Assembly: GCA_009767595.1 (NCBI GenBank)
Contig: VSDK01000621.1
Span: forward strand, 445,597 to 509,596
DNA length: 64,000 nt
Direction: 5' to 3'
Source: Symbiodinium kawagutii
Taxonomy: Eukaryota; Sar; Dinophyceae; Suessiales; Symbiodiniaceae
Shown here: piece by piece, positions 22,702 through 33,472 of the stretch
Layout of the letters: each line of letters starts with the position of its first letter
How positions within the stretch are numbered: the first letter of the stretch is position 1
Made by a program: the position numbers and the translations under genes
The notes under the pieces: model-generated
What the model was told of the DNA's origin: nothing
Database searches by the model: none
Seen by the model: the letters and a program-made list of their open reading frames with translations, nothing else

Positions 22702-22982
22702 GGTCATGTCACGTGCTGTTCCATGTTCTTTTGTGTTGCGCATTCGGACAACATCTTCGAAACCAAAACTGAACAGAACATTTCGCAAAGGGCCAGGTGA
22801 TCCCTGCGTAACAGTGGAACTAAAATTTGGATTGATCTTTTCGTGCACGCAACCGGCACCTTCGGAAACAAAAAAAACGCGTTTGCAGGTGGAATGTGTT
22901 TTGTTCAGAGGGTAAATCAGTCACTCTTTTGCTTTTAGTGCGCCGAAAGTCAAATCAGAACTGTTAGCATTTGACCGGCCAC

Positions 22983-23039
22983 CGTAGCAGGTCAAACATT
23001 CCATTTGCTTGTGAATGTCTGGGAGGCTGATTCTTTGAT
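22983..23039 (-). CDS. PMP-like repeat exon
   Basis: A 57-nt exon, phase 1 to phase 1, with acceptor AAACGACAG| and donor TACG|GTGGCC. It encodes QRISLPDIHKQMECLTCY then G. The M-E-C-L-T-C-Y-G-G spacing fits. The frame stays open to a second possible donor at 22924 and would add RSNANSSDLTFGALKAK, also repeat-like. Confidence 0.4.
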
Positions 23040-23454
23040 CTGTCGTTTTAAGGTACGTAAATGAAATCGTTTCAAAACGGAACACTACACTAACGAGCTG
23101 CACAAAAGGACAGGGAGACAAGTTGCTAAAAGAAGTTACCACCAGTTTTCCCCTTTAGACGCCAAACACTGGCACGATGCACAGGTGAATGTTGTCTTTT
23201 ACCTTTCAATTCGGGATAGTGCCATCCCAGAGTTTTCAGCCCCATTGCTATTGCTGGATGGTTTTGACGGTTGCCGAGAAGGATCAAGAAAGGCTGCCTG
23301 GTTTTCTGGTGAAGAGACGTTCCCGTCGTTCCTGCAGCCTGTTGGGAAAATGAGGTGATACCCGTCCATCACGATGGTCGCTACCAGTACAGCAGTGCAC
23401 GCAGGGCAAAAGTCCCTACAACATCGACCTACAAGAAACCCTGATTGCCAGAAA

Positions 23455-23562
23455 TGGGTGTTTCTCAAGCCATAGGGGTACCCCTAAATCATCCCATAGT
23501 AGTCACATTGGTAGTAATAAACCAATCATTCTTGGAGGTCCCCAATTTAAGGAGACCACCAA
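23455..23562. mobile_element. Family A TIR element, copy A6
   Basis: GGGTGTTTCTCAAGCCATAG then GGGTACCCC at the left; GGTCCCCAATTTAAGGAGAC then CACC at the right. The core AATAAACCAATCATTCTTGG is conserved. Confidence 0.75.
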
Positions 23563-23856
23563 ATGGTAAAGGTTGCAGTCATGAAAGCAGCATTTGAAAT
23601 ATTGGACTTTCGGTCTATTTCGGTTCATTGCTCTGATTCTTCAGCCATTCTTTTCTGTAGCATTTCTCTGCTTTTCTGCTGGGTTATCCCGTTTCCTCTG
23701 TCCAGAGCCTCAAAAAATGACGGCAAAAAAATATAAATGCAACAATAAACTATATGTATTCTATATGTATCTAATATTGACATACAATTCATATGTTCAT
23801 TCATTTACTGTACTTCTCTTACTTTATTGTTTGTCTTTTCTTTTATGTTCTAAGCA

Positions 23857-23960
23857 GTGGTTTCTCACAATAGGGGAGCCCAAAATTGGCTGGTTTATGA
23901 ATAAGCAATGATTAAAAAGGGATGATAACTGGGGGTACCGAAATGACTTGGGAAACACCT
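23857..23960. mobile_element. Family A TIR element, copy A7 (inverted orientation)
   Basis: AGTGGTTTCTCACAATAGGG at the left, GGGGGTACCG..GGGAAACACC at the right. The core is in reverse complement (GGTTTATGAATAAGCAATGA). Confidence 0.65.
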
Positions 23961-24233
23961 AATAGCTAGCAACTATTGTTGGTGATTATCCAATATCATA
24001 AACCACCATCAATATATTACAACCAGTTATCAACCAAACAAATAAACCATATAAAGCAAAAAAACTATTAACCATTATTATTCATAAACCATATATCAAT
24101 ATAAACCATTCATAAACCATTCATTCCATTAATTAATTACTATTCATAAACCATATAAACCAAAAACAACCATTTTCCAAATCTCATTTTTCCGGTGGTT
24201 CGGTGGAGAAATTCATCGCTTCCAAGCCACGGC

Positions 24234-24294
24234 CTCCGTTCTGGAGAAATTGCATGGTCACGATGCCGCCGCCAGAGGAGATGGCTCTGGTCTC
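24234..24294 (-). CDS. PMP-like repeat exon, GC donor
   Basis: A 61-nt exon with strong acceptor CGTCAGCATTTCAG| and GC donor GGAG|GCCGTG; phase 0 to phase 1. It encodes ETRAISSGGGIVTMQFLQNG. The S-S-G-G-G-I-V-T block is the repeat's GGGI turn. The frame continues to a TGA at 24195, so a longer terminal exon is an alternative. Confidence 0.5.
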
Positions 24295-24333
24295 CTGAAA
24301 TGCTGACGAACATGGAAAAATGACACTTTTCGT

Positions 24334-24424
24334 AAAGATATATATATATATATATACACTTATTTATGTATTTATGTTTATATTTATATTCATATTTATA
24401 TTTATATTTATACTTATATTTTCA
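24334..24424. repeat. AT-rich (TATATT)n microsatellite
   Basis: ATATATAT followed by TTTATATTTATATTCATAT hexamer-like units. Non-coding. Confidence 0.9.
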
Positions 24425-24703
24425 TCTATAAATACACATGTAAATCTAAATGTTGAAACATATATGCTTTCGTGTGCGTGTGCATTGAGATATACAAGAG
24501 TGCTGTCGTCCTCGCTCTCAGCTGCCTTCAAAAATAACAAGCATGTACATGTACATACTACTTTGACATATCTATACCTATATATATATATATATCTATA
24601 CCTACATTTGAATTTTCACAATTTTATATGTGATTCGATTTCTATGTATAGATGATTCCTGTACATCTATGTTCTATAGATGATGAGGATACGGCTAGCT
24701 ATA

Positions 24704-24810
24704 TGGGTGTTTCTGAAAATATCTCAAAATAGGGGTGCCCCCTAGATCATCCAAAAATATGATAATAATAAACCAATCATTTTGGGGTACCCCCATTCTA
24801 AGAAACTACT
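24704..24810. mobile_element. Family A TIR element, copy A8
   Basis: GGGTGTTTCTGAAAATATCT with CAAAATAGGGGTGCCCCC at the left, GGGGTACCCCCATTCTAAGA at the right; core GATCATCC..AATAAACCAATCATTTTGG. Confidence 0.75.
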
Positions 24811-24959
24811 CAAAATCGATGCTGTCCATTATGTATGAAGGAAAGGTCCGTCTCCCTCATTTTACACCTCAGTCAAGCCATTGTGACCCCCGTAGGCCCT
24901 GTCCTCAATCTGCAGAACGCCGGCATTCAGCACAATGCTTGAGGCTGATACACCGCCAC

Positions 24960-25045
24960 CGTTGTTGGACGCTGTGGCTCCAAAAATGCGGACATCCTCG
25001 GCACGGTCGTCAAAAATGATATCAAATACCCATACCCATAACGTG
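24960..25045 (-). CDS. PMP-like repeat exon
   Basis: The frame from acceptor CTATCAAG| encodes TLWVWVFDIIFDDRAEDVRI then FGATASNNG, ending at AACG|GTGGCG in phase 1. The core V-R-I-F-G-A-T-A-S-N-N-G-G-G-V is a clear repeat. The frame remains open to a second donor, GAG|GTGTAA at 24867, adding SASSIVLNAGVLQIED, so the exon may end at 24868. Confidence 0.5.
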
Positions 25046-25134
25046 CTTGATAGGTACCTATACACTGGATAAGGTATTTGAAATATATTTCTACTTACAT
25101 ATCCAAACATTTTTTTTCGTTCACTAATGACTTA

Positions 25135-25500
25135 TTCATTCATCTATCCGTTTATCTATCTATCTATTCATTTGTTTATTCATCTATTTATTTGCTTGTC
25201 GATTTATCTACATATTTATGTGTTTATCTATCCATTCATTGTTTAATCTATCTAATATTCTATCTATCTACTTACTTGTGTATCTATCTATTTTCTTGTT
25301 GATTACTTTTGTCTATCTGTTTGTTTATTTATTGATTATGTATTCATTTTTATGTGTAATGGTATCTATCTATCTAATTGTTTATCATTTTTCATGTCTA
25401 GTTATGTGTGTATTTATGTACCGTTTCATCTACTCATTTGTTCATGTTTACTATCTATTCATTTATCTATTCATCTCTATCTTTAAATTCCTGTTTAATT
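25135..25500. repeat. Degenerate (ATCT/ATTT)n array
   Basis: Tetranucleotide-derived TCTATCTATTCATTTGTTTA DNA for over 350 bp. Open frames here are spurious. A weak repeat-like frame (GIGGATECHRSKCE) lies beyond it at 25575-25615 on the minus strand. Confidence 0.85.
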
Positions 25501-26450
25501 ACATATAATATGTATATATACATATCTTTCGATAGTTGCACAAATATCCTTTCAGTCAGATTTTTTGGGTGCACTTCACACTTGGAGCGGTGGCATTCCG
25601 TTGCCCCTCCAATTCCTAGGGCGATCAAATACTTAGCCTTCTGAATGTGAAACAATCCAACACATCGTCATGTGTTGCGGAAATTATGCGATCTGATCAC
25701 TGAGCTTGCTGTTCACTTAGCGTGCAACATGGCGCAGGAAGTGAGATCGGAGGGCCTGGCGAGGGACTCAGAGCCGCATGGCCTAAACAGGCATGTTTTC
25801 AGACAAGAAATTTTGCCCCCGGCACGAAGGTAGATTTTGAACTGCGCCAAAACTGAACGGTTTATAGCTATACTTGATTTTTGCATGGTTTGGGGCTACC
25901 ATATCTTGTGAAACTATCATTTCAAAGATTCTTCCCGAAACAGTTTGCTCACTGAAGGGGTTTTGTACTGGAAAAACAAGGGCGCTGTGAAGGTCTCAGT
26001 TGCTCTCCTGGGGCGCGGCTAATTAGCCGACCCCTACGTCAAAAACGTTCCTCCGCATTCAGTTTTCGAAGGAAGTCTCGCAAAAAAACGCTTTCTCGGA
26101 TAGCTTCCTTCCGGAGCTGCATTCTCGTCTGCATGCCGTGTCGGCTTTTTCATCCAGATGCATTTGACACAGCGGACGAAAGAAAACTGATAGAAGACAG
26201 TTTGGCTCAGACTTGAGGCAAAATGTATTCATCGTCTATAGAGTCCTCATTAATTAATGATTCGTGTTCATCCATGTACATCATTCACACTTTAGGATTG
26301 CCATTCGATACTGCATTTCCTCGTCAGCGACCCCATCCTACATCAATTCCCATGTTCAAAGTTGCGGGATGTTGCGGGCAAGGACGCTGCTCATACACAG
26401 CCAACTTGTGTTAATATCAAGCTGCACTTTTGCAACTCATCTCAGCCAAC

Positions 26451-26530
26451 CGACAGGCCCTGAAACTGCAAACAAGAATCACCGGCCGATCTCAACTCGT
26501 CCCGTACGAAAATGGCACCGCCGCTGCCCC
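26451..26530 (-). CDS. PMP-like repeat exon
   Basis: Acceptor CTACCTCAG|GG starts the frame in phase 1 and encodes GSGGAIFVRDELRSAGDSCL then QFQGLS, with a GT donor at 26450. G-G-A-I-F-V is exact. An alternative acceptor at GTTTGCAG| (26541) adds about three residues. Confidence 0.5.
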
Positions 26531-26822
26531 CTGAGGTAGTCCTGCAAACTCACAATGGACAAGATCCACAGGGCGAAACAAAGACAGAGAGAGAGAGAGA
26601 GATAGGGAGAGAGAAAGCGAACTACAAAAAGAAAGTCCAACTCATCAACTTTCATCAACCCTTGGGACGCTTTTGGGAGCTCGACATCAGCGCTATGGGA
26701 CTTGCATCCTGAACTTGTGAATTTGTGCATCATTTGGACCCGCTGGATCTTCCAAACGACCTTACCGCTTGGTTTTGGCAGGCTCGAAACTCATGGGCAC
26801 CTTCCCATGGTAGAGACACAAC

Positions 26823-26903
26823 CACATATGGCGGAAACCGTGCGTTTTACGGTCCTGGATTGGAACTTGCCCGTGATATCCAGCGACTTTGCAAAAAGAG
26901 CGC
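26823..26903 (-). CDS. PMP-like repeat exon
   Basis: An 81-nt exon, phase 1 to phase 1, with acceptor GATGTGAG|GC and donor TGTG|GTTGTG. Joined to a G it reads GALFAKSLDITGKFQSRTVK then RTVSAIC. G-A-L-F-A-K-S-L-D-I-T-G is the repeat's strand-turn segment. Confidence 0.45.
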
Positions 26904-27540
26904 CTCACATCACCGATGCAAAACATTGCGAACTTCGATTCTCCAACTGGTAACTGGTGCATTTTCGAGCATAGCATTGAGCCCAGCCAACACTTGCTAT
27001 CAGGAATCTCAAAGCAAGAACAAACGCAAGGCACAGGGCACAAAAAAACGCAGAAGCCTGTGAAAAAATCACTCGCGGTATCAAAACTTGGACCAACGGC
27101 CATCAAAATCACGACCAATCCAAACCGCATCGACAGTAACAACAAGCCAAACTGGGTGATGGTTTTCTCGTGGTAAAACGAAGAATGGGCTCACTCCCAT
27201 ATTTGTGGTTGTGCCATGTTGTGGCCGTGGCTGTGCTTGTGATGATTGTGGTTGTTGTGTTGGTTGCTGTCACGGTCAAAGTGGCAGTTGTAGCAGTTGT
27301 CTCTGTAGGGCTGCCGAGGTGGTTGTTGAAATGGTTCTCGGACTTGGGTCTCGGGGCTGAGTCTCACCACCTTCCCCAAGGTAAAGCCTAATCTGGGCGG
27401 TCTATACAGTTGGTGCCCTTAAACGACACAAGTCATTTGGGATCCCAACCTAACCACTACAAGATGCCTCCTCCCAAACTGCCTCTGCCCCAAAGAGTTC
27501 TGATTTCTGACTTTCTGACTTCCAACCTCGCCACAAGCGA

Positions 27541-28224
27541 TTAACCCCAATCTGAAGACAAAGGATTGGCTCTGAGGACTACAAAACGTCCTTGGATGCT
27601 TACGCTGAGGAAAAGGGGGGCAAATCGCTTGCCTCGCCAGAGTTTTCCATGCGGGTGCCCGGAATTAGGGTTCGCTGGTGGCGCATGCTGCACTACCGTT
27701 GTGACCCCCGGGGCACAGGGATGCACATGCCACATCATGCCACTGTCCCGCAAGCAGTGCATGATTCCCCAACCTGACCTCAACCCAACCAAGGGCCAAG
27801 CAGCAGCGCGACCAAAAAATGGTCCGCACTTGGGCCCAACCAAGGGAAAGTATGGCAAAGTAATCAATGAAGTAGCAAAGCAACCAGAAGACGCAAAAAT
27901 CCAAAGGATCTCCAAAGGATTTCCATCGTGAATCTGGTTCGGCAAATGGGGTCCTTGATATTTGGCACATCTTTGGATGGCAATCATGCAACTCCTTTTT
28001 CTTGTAGATATATAAGTTGCCAAAAGTGCGTGCGCAAACCAAATTTCAAAATTATGCCCGAGAGGTATGCGGCCCGCAGTTGGGCTACATTTGTCTGCAG
28101 CGACCCCTTGAGAGGGAGTAGTTTTGTGATGGTGGATCATATTTCCCTTTTTGTTGTCAGCTCTGTTTCCAAAGTTCTCTGTCTTCAGCAACTGGGAGGA
28201 GAAAATGAAGTTGGTGCATTGCAT
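27541..28224. other. Overlapping long open frames on both strands, unresolved
   Basis: The minus strand is open for 227 codons and the plus strand for 121 codons (27566-27931). The minus reading is rich in C, G, P and W (SLITLPYFPLVGPKCGPFFG), the plus reading in K and P. Neither shows a domain, so I cannot choose. One may be an exon, the other its shadow. Confidence 0.3.
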
Positions 28225-29803
28225 TCTACCAATTCTTCATGCTAGTGGAGGTATATTGTTTCAGTTCTGGTGCTGAAATGTGTGCAGTATGGATGCAAGA
28301 ATCATCCTGGCTTTGTAGGAGAATTTCGATGTGTTTGGAGCTCAAATGTGGCTTCTGCCAAAACAAGTTCGGGCCAAGGTGCTCCGGGTTGTAGAGGTGT
28401 TGAAACAGATTATGGATTCTGGGGAATCAGGGCGTCTAAGAATGTGGCCTAAATATTCAATACGCATATCCGAAACTGCAATGGAGGGCGGGACTCATGA
28501 GGATAGAATGGGACAGGCCAATAAAAGGAGATAGTCATTGGAACATGGAGCAGTGGTGGGGTTGAGGGCACAATGATGGGTCCTTGATTTGAAAAAATCG
28601 GCCTTAGGGCTCTGTTACTGGAGTCAAATCTGGCAATCTGAGCGAGACTTGGGACTCAGAGCTAGTAAGATGGAGACACTGCGTAGGGAGATGGGAGGCG
28701 AAAGAAAGGATCCAAGATACAGGCAATGCGAATGATGACAAATGCGCTCAAGGCCTCAAGGGTTCGTCTCACTGCTTCGATTCGTGTCCTTCATTTCCTG
28801 ACGACAAAGACTTACACTAAGTAAGTTTACTTCAATTCATTTCAGTCATGCCCTTCTATTTTTGTTGGTTGGTTTTTGCTGAGATTTTCACCTGCACTGA
28901 ACCTGCGTCCCCGTTACCCACACCAAACCCCTGCCACAACTGCTATCCGAGCCGACACAGCACTGCTACCCTCGTGCTACTTCTTAGATTGTACCATTCT
29001 TATTTGGACGCAAAATATACAGCTCAAAGTTTTGAAATCATTCTGTCAAGAACTCCAAGAGGTGTCCTTCTTCAAAAGCAAACAGGCCTTCTTAAAGAAT
29101 CCACTAGTACGAAAAACGAAAACAAGTCCTTGCTCACTCCAGAGTGATAGCATGAAAGCACTTACACAAAAAAGCGCGAACATGTTTGCTCACATGTCTT
29201 GACGTGAGAAGGTTCCAATTGTCAATATTGTCTGTCAAGAGAAGTTTGTCCAAACGGACCCCGCAGATGATGACCCCACGCTTTCAGACTAAGGTCTTCT
29301 TGCGTTATGAAAAGGCTCGCATCCTATCTTCTTCCGGCAAATGTACCCAACGCCCTCCGAATCCAAGGAAAAATAGAATCGGTGATTCTTACATAATTTA
29401 CTCAATGAATTCTTCGTGCCAAAAACTGAGGCTCAATGTGCAGAAGCTTTGCGAAAATGTGGTCTAATATTGAGTCTGATACCTTCTAATCCCATTTGGA
29501 GACTGCAAACAGCCATAGCTTGCAAGACGATGACTTCTACGGCAAATTCCGTGCTCAAGAGTATGCATCCCAACTCACAAACAGCAAAAAGTCGGACTAC
29601 ATGCATCCACTTCAGAAGGAACCAACGAATCCTTGCCATGACATCCTTGATTTGAAGGCACTTCCTACTTAGATGTGCAGCTGGGGTTAAAACCGTGGTT
29701 ATAAGTTATAAGCCCTATGAAGTAGCTTATGACCCCTACAAACCATGGTTGGTGACCATCCAAGTATACACTTCATCCATCTTTCCCCATCTCCGCACAG
29801 CAC
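28225..29803. other. No gene recognised
   Basis: A plus-strand frame at 28331-28534 (LLPKQVRAKVLRVVEVLKQI) has protein-like composition but no domain and no splice support. Confidence 0.3.
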
Positions 29804-29878
29804 CTCCATCTCCAGCATGACAATCTTCAAAGCTGCTAGTGCCTCTCAACTTGACTGCCGAAGCGCAAAAGCCAGCTC
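29804..29878 (-). CDS. PMP-like repeat exon (best example)
   Basis: A 75-nt exon, phase 1 to phase 1: acceptor TTGCGCGCAG|GA, donor GGAG|GTGCTG. With the preceding G it reads GAGFCASAVKLRGTSSFEDC then HAGDG, and the following intron starts right before the next GG. S-S-F-E-D-C-H-A-G-D-G-G-A-V is a full match to the repeat consensus. Confidence 0.65.
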
Positions 29879-30057
29879 CTGCGCGCAAGAAGCCGTGACT
29901 GCCATGACAGATTCATCCAGATTCATTTCAGAGCAATCGCTAAATGGAACAAAAATGGAATTTTGTACCTTTTTGGTGCTCATTTGCTCCTGCCAAAAAA
30001 TGAGTTGCCAATGGCGGGAACCCTCTTCCAAATTAAGAAAGTTCAAGTATTTCTGCG

Positions 30058-30084
30058 AGACACACACACACACACACACACACA
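30058..30084. repeat. (CA)n microsatellite
   Basis: ACACACACAC tract ending in ACATACAAACAC. Confidence 0.9.
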
Positions 30085-30153
30085 TACAAACACAAACCCC
30101 TTGGCAAGGCACTGTGTTGCCACTGTGATGAATTTCACTTCCCCCCAGCCCGC

Positions 30154-30232
30154 CTGCCAATGATGACTTGCAACCGTGGAATTCGATGTGACCCGCTTCT
30201 TGATCGAAGTGATTCACAGCCATGCCTCCACC
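30154..30232 (-). CDS. PMP-like repeat exon, GC donor
   Basis: A 79-nt exon with acceptor CATTCAAAG| and donor GCAG|GCGGGC; phase 0 to phase 1. It encodes GGGMAVNHFDQEAGHIEFHG then CKSSLAG. H-I-E-F-H-G-C-K-S-S-L-A-G-G is the core. A GTGAAA donor at 30138 is an alternative. Confidence 0.55.
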
Positions 30233-30506
30233 CTTTGAATGCCTCAGCTGCAAGCTCGGACCGAGAAACAGATAGCTTCATTGAAAAGTAAAAGCTTCAT
30301 CGCCTGCCCAATGTCAATTCTTAGTTGTGCGAAAGCTTTGACAATTCTCGAGTTTGCTGTGGGAAGTTTGGTCTCCAAAACTCTAAAGAAAGCTGTTCGA
30401 CAAGCGCTTGAAGCTTCCGGTGAGCTGAGGGCGGAATCCCTACCGACTCAAGAGGTGAAAGTGGCTCGTGAAAGTGGATCAAGGTCACTGTTACAGCAGC
30501 ATCTGC

Positions 30507-30564
30507 CCAGCAACGTAGCTGTGCAGTCCTCAACTTTGATGTTGCCACCCGTTTGTTGGAGATG
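30507..30564 (-). CDS. PMP-like repeat exon, GC donor
   Basis: A 58-nt exon with acceptor GGCGTCTCAG| and donor CTGG|GCAGAT; phase 0 to phase 1. It encodes HLQQTGGNIKVEDCTATLL then G. I-K-V-E-D-C-T-A-T-L-L-G is the core and the next exon would supply GA-initial G-A/G. Confidence 0.55.
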
Positions 30565-30984
30565 CTGAGACGCCATAAACAAACCTGTGGCCGCTGCACG
30601 CAGTGACAACACACTACCATTGCATCACTAGCTCTGCACCTCTGTTCCAAGAGTTTGCCAAACAAACATGTGCTTCAAAATTGTTCTGCAGGAAACGAAC
30701 ACTATCCCCAACCCCAGTCTGAAGCGGGAAAACGTGTCAGTAGAAAGACACCTCTAGTCTGTTCAACAAGTGATAGTCGGATGTGCAGATGGCCTAGACT
30801 TGGACCTGTGGCAAGTTGGGACGCAGCTTTGACGCGTCGCGCTGACAGGGACTCTTGGGCAAATACTAGAACTGCAGAAACCTGGTAGTCCGGGGTACTG
30901 ACGCCTGTTGCAGACCTATGGGATCTCGCTGTGGACAGCACAGGGCCGACTCTCCAAAAGGACTCGGCAGCGAAGATCAACAAA

Positions 30985-31080
30985 GAGAAGACAAGAAAGA
31001 AGAGAAGAGAGGAAGAGAAAAGAAGAGAGAAACTTGTCTTAAAAAAGGAGAGAAAAGAGAGAAGACAAGAAACCCAAAGA
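30985..31080. repeat. Purine tract (AGAAGAGA)n
   Basis: AG-rich low-complexity DNA, GAAGAGAAGAGAGGAAGAGA type. Frames over it are rich in K, E and R only for that reason. Confidence 0.9.
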
Positions 31081-32513
31081 GCTCAGCAAGCTTTTCCAGG
31101 CGGAGAATTATCATCACCTGCTTGGATCGTCCGGAACCCCTACAGCTTCGTTTAAGCAGAAACGGTGCGCTCGCCAGCGATGTTAGTCTCCAGGGGAACG
31201 CGTTGAATCTTTAGAATCTTGCACCTTTGCATGCCAAACAGAGAGTCTTGTTCTAGAAACAGAATCTTTTGAATCTTTAGAATATTGGAATTCTGTTCTA
31301 GAAACAAAACAGATAAATTTTCTGTTTTTTGAGACTTGTCCAATTTTGCTATTGCTGCCGATCTTCTGTTCGCTCTGGGCACCTACGAGCACCTCACTTT
31401 CTTAGATGTTCTCCCAAGGTTTTCTTGATGTCCTAACTTGGGCCTCAATTTCAAAGTTGAGAATTTCCATCACCCAAGCTGCAAAGCCAAAAAAAGGAAA
31501 CATCGCCACATGAGCAGAACTTCTTTCCACCGGTTGAAGCGCATCGCTCTGCCTCCTCCTTTAAGTGCACTGCAATTCTTGAAGCTCATCATCCCGCCTG
31601 TTGAGCTCGATGCAGAAAATTAAGAGACACTGCCCCAAACCCATCCTCGCCCGTCCCTTAACCGGGGTGCCCTGAAGATCCTTGAAGGACGTTCATCACA
31701 CTATACACGACTCAGTCGATGCCGTGGTGCAATGCGTGACGTCGCAAGTGACACGGACACCTATTGCCCTCCACGTGCGACTCAACCAAAACCTTGAATA
31801 GGGTCAAGAATGGAAGAATCTTGCCCTAAAGGTTTTTCCCTTGATCGAAAAGAGCAAATTAAAAGTCCTGGGCTGAAAATCCTTCCAAAAGCAAATGAAC
31901 TTCACGCTTGCCTGTGGTCAGATTACCATTTCGGAGGCTGAATGCACCACCTTCGCCATCCACCTAAGGCAACCAAAGCACAGAGATGCTTTGAAAAATG
32001 TGCAACACTTGAAAAAGGTGAAGGCCTGAAGGATCAAAGCCATAAAGAATAGCTGAGCACCATAGCCGCTCTCTGCACCGGAAGACCGATGGATCTATTT
32101 CAAACAAGCTGAAAATCATCCGATACTAGCCAATTGACTTTGACTATGCTCTGGTGCGAAGTCCATGCCGCCTATCGGAGTGTCATGCAAAAATCCACAC
32201 TCGTTCCTGGAACAAAGAAGAGTACATCAATACATGTTGCATTTTCCATAGAAAATTGTAGACATGGTCTCTAGCACATAAGCAAATCCATGCCGTAATG
32301 ATATGCAATTATTCCATCTTTTGCCAGGATTTGAAGATTTGAATTGTTTTATGCTAGCATCAGCGCGGTGGCAGTAAACAAACTGTCCCAAATGATTGTC
32401 CAATAGTTCTAATTGTCTCTCACCATGGATGCTGCTCCCACCGTTGGTTTTTGTTTAATTGATTGGAGAGGACATGGATGTTTTCATGTTCGGCTTCAGG
32501 GATCAGGGCAAGC
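31081..32513. other. No firm gene
   Basis: A minus frame ending at CAG|GTGATG (31117/31116), PWRLTSLASAPFLLKRSCRG, is the only donor-bounded candidate. Two short direct repeats of AGAATCTTTTGAATCTTTAG-type sequence lie at 31205-31290. Confidence 0.3.
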
Positions 32514-32587
32514 AGCAGCACTGCAAGACTCGAAGGTGATCTGGCTGGCAGCATCCACTGATGTGTCGCTCTCAACAAAGATTGCTC
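32514..32587 (-). CDS. PMP-like repeat exon
   Basis: Acceptor CATTGTTGAG|GA starts in phase 1 and with a preceding G reads GAIFVESDTSVDAASQITFE then SCSAA, ending at a GC donor after GCTGCT. G-A-I-F-V and F-E-S-C-S-A are diagnostic. The upstream TGA in frame is part of the intron end (TTGAG|). Confidence 0.55.
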
Positions 32588-32847
32588 CTCAACAATGGCA
32601 CTGTCCAGGACTCAGCGGCACCGCTACGGTGTGTTGCTTGAGGAAAGGTTGGGACCCAGTCACAAATCTTTTCTTGAGAATGCAGAAACTAAGTCCGAAA
32701 AACGGTCTTGTCTGCCCCCCACGGAACTTAAAAACTTCAGTGCGAAAAGGATTGAAAAGAATTCGGAAGACTTGGGGAAAGAATTCAAAAGAATTGGAAC
32801 TTACATCTCGGCGTATCAGAAATTCCCCAGTCCCTGCGCTCCTCCAC

Positions 32848-32910
32848 CACTCAATGCATGGCAGGAAGTGAAAGAGATCTTAGAAGATGTAGATGTCCAT
32901 CCCCTCAGCG
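32848..32910 (-). CDS. PMP-like repeat exon
   Basis: A 63-nt exon, phase 1 to phase 1, with acceptor TTGGTCTCAG| and donor AGTG|GTGGAG. It encodes LRGWTSTSSKISFTSCHAL then SG. I-S-F-T-S-C-H-A-L-S-G-G-G is the core. A second donor, GAT|GTAAGT at 32804, would read through an in-frame TGA, so the first is preferred. Confidence 0.55.
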
Positions 32911-33139
32911 CTGAGACCAACTGCACTGCTGCGGGAAAAGCTGTCTGATGAAAGTGAAGCAGTTGGACTTGTGCCATGGCTTTCCCAGTTCAAACTCAAG
33001 CCATGCTTCGGAGTTTAGCTTCCACCTCCCAAAGGCGCAGAATTGCATGGCATGGTCTGGCATGCTTCAGAGTTTTATTCAGATCTTCATTCTCTGGCCA
33101 TGTGCGGGCCAAGGATCCCGCCAACAAAAGCGGCTCCTC

Positions 33140-33214
33140 CCAGTTCAGCGCGACAGTTCTTGAAACTCAACTCGCTGTTGGAGATGTCCAAATTGTTCTG
33201 CACATAAATTCCTC
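33140..33214 (-). CDS. PMP-like repeat exon (75 nt)
   Basis: Acceptor AACTGTGAG|GA starts in phase 1 and encodes GIYVQNNLDISNSELSFKNC then RAEL. The core I-Y-V-Q-N-N-L-D-I-S-N-S-E-L-S-F-K-N-C-R-A-E is a full repeat. Ending after CTGG at a GA donor gives exactly 75 nt, the length of the exon at 29804-29878. A GT donor 12 nt further is the alternative. Spacing to the exon at 33403-33472 fits: joined, they read ETEDGGGIYVQ. Confidence 0.55.
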
Positions 33215-33261
33215 CTCACAGTTTCATCCAAAGCTTCAGTCTGTCCAGTTTCTCCAGATGG

Positions 33262-33359
33262 CTATGGGTCAATTCACCCTGTACCCCTGGTTCCCCTCAT
33301 CATTGACCAGCTTGTTTCCGTATCATTTTGTTGGTTTGATTGATGGTTAACTGCTTGAC
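33262..33359. mobile_element. Family C TIR element, copy C2
   Basis: GCTATGGGTCAA at the left and TTGACCCACGG at the right; interior CCCCTGGTTCCCCTCATCAT then TGACCAG as in C1 and C4. It sits inside the roughly 190-nt intron between two PMP-like exons. Using its own ends as splice sites leads to an in-frame TGA 12 codons later, so here it is intron filler. Confidence 0.65.
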
Positions 33360-33402
33360 CCACGGTCAGTTTCTCCAGCTGTTGTCAAGTCCGCCAAGGT
33401 GC

Positions 33403-33472
33403 CCCCATCTTCAGTCTCTGGACCACCACAAGCTTCGAAAATGACATTCGCATCTTGGAAGGATGCATTGCC
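33403..33472 (-). CDS. PMP-like repeat exon, GC donor
   Basis: Strong acceptor TGATACTTGTGCAG| in phase 0. It encodes GNASFQDANVIFEACGGPET then EDG, ending in phase 1 at GGGG|GCACC. A-N-V-I-F-E-A-C is diagnostic. The frame stays open to 33360, so a longer exon is possible. This is the highest-coordinate clear repeat exon seen. Confidence 0.55.

Noticed and set aside
33203..33262. In-frame TGA before a PMP-like repeat as evidence of a pseudogene or stop-codon recoding
   Set aside because: The TGA is part of the intron end (CTGTGAG|GAGG). With a GC donor at 33402 the flanking exons join cleanly, so no recoding is needed. The same applies to TTGAG| at 32588 and to the TGA after 32848.
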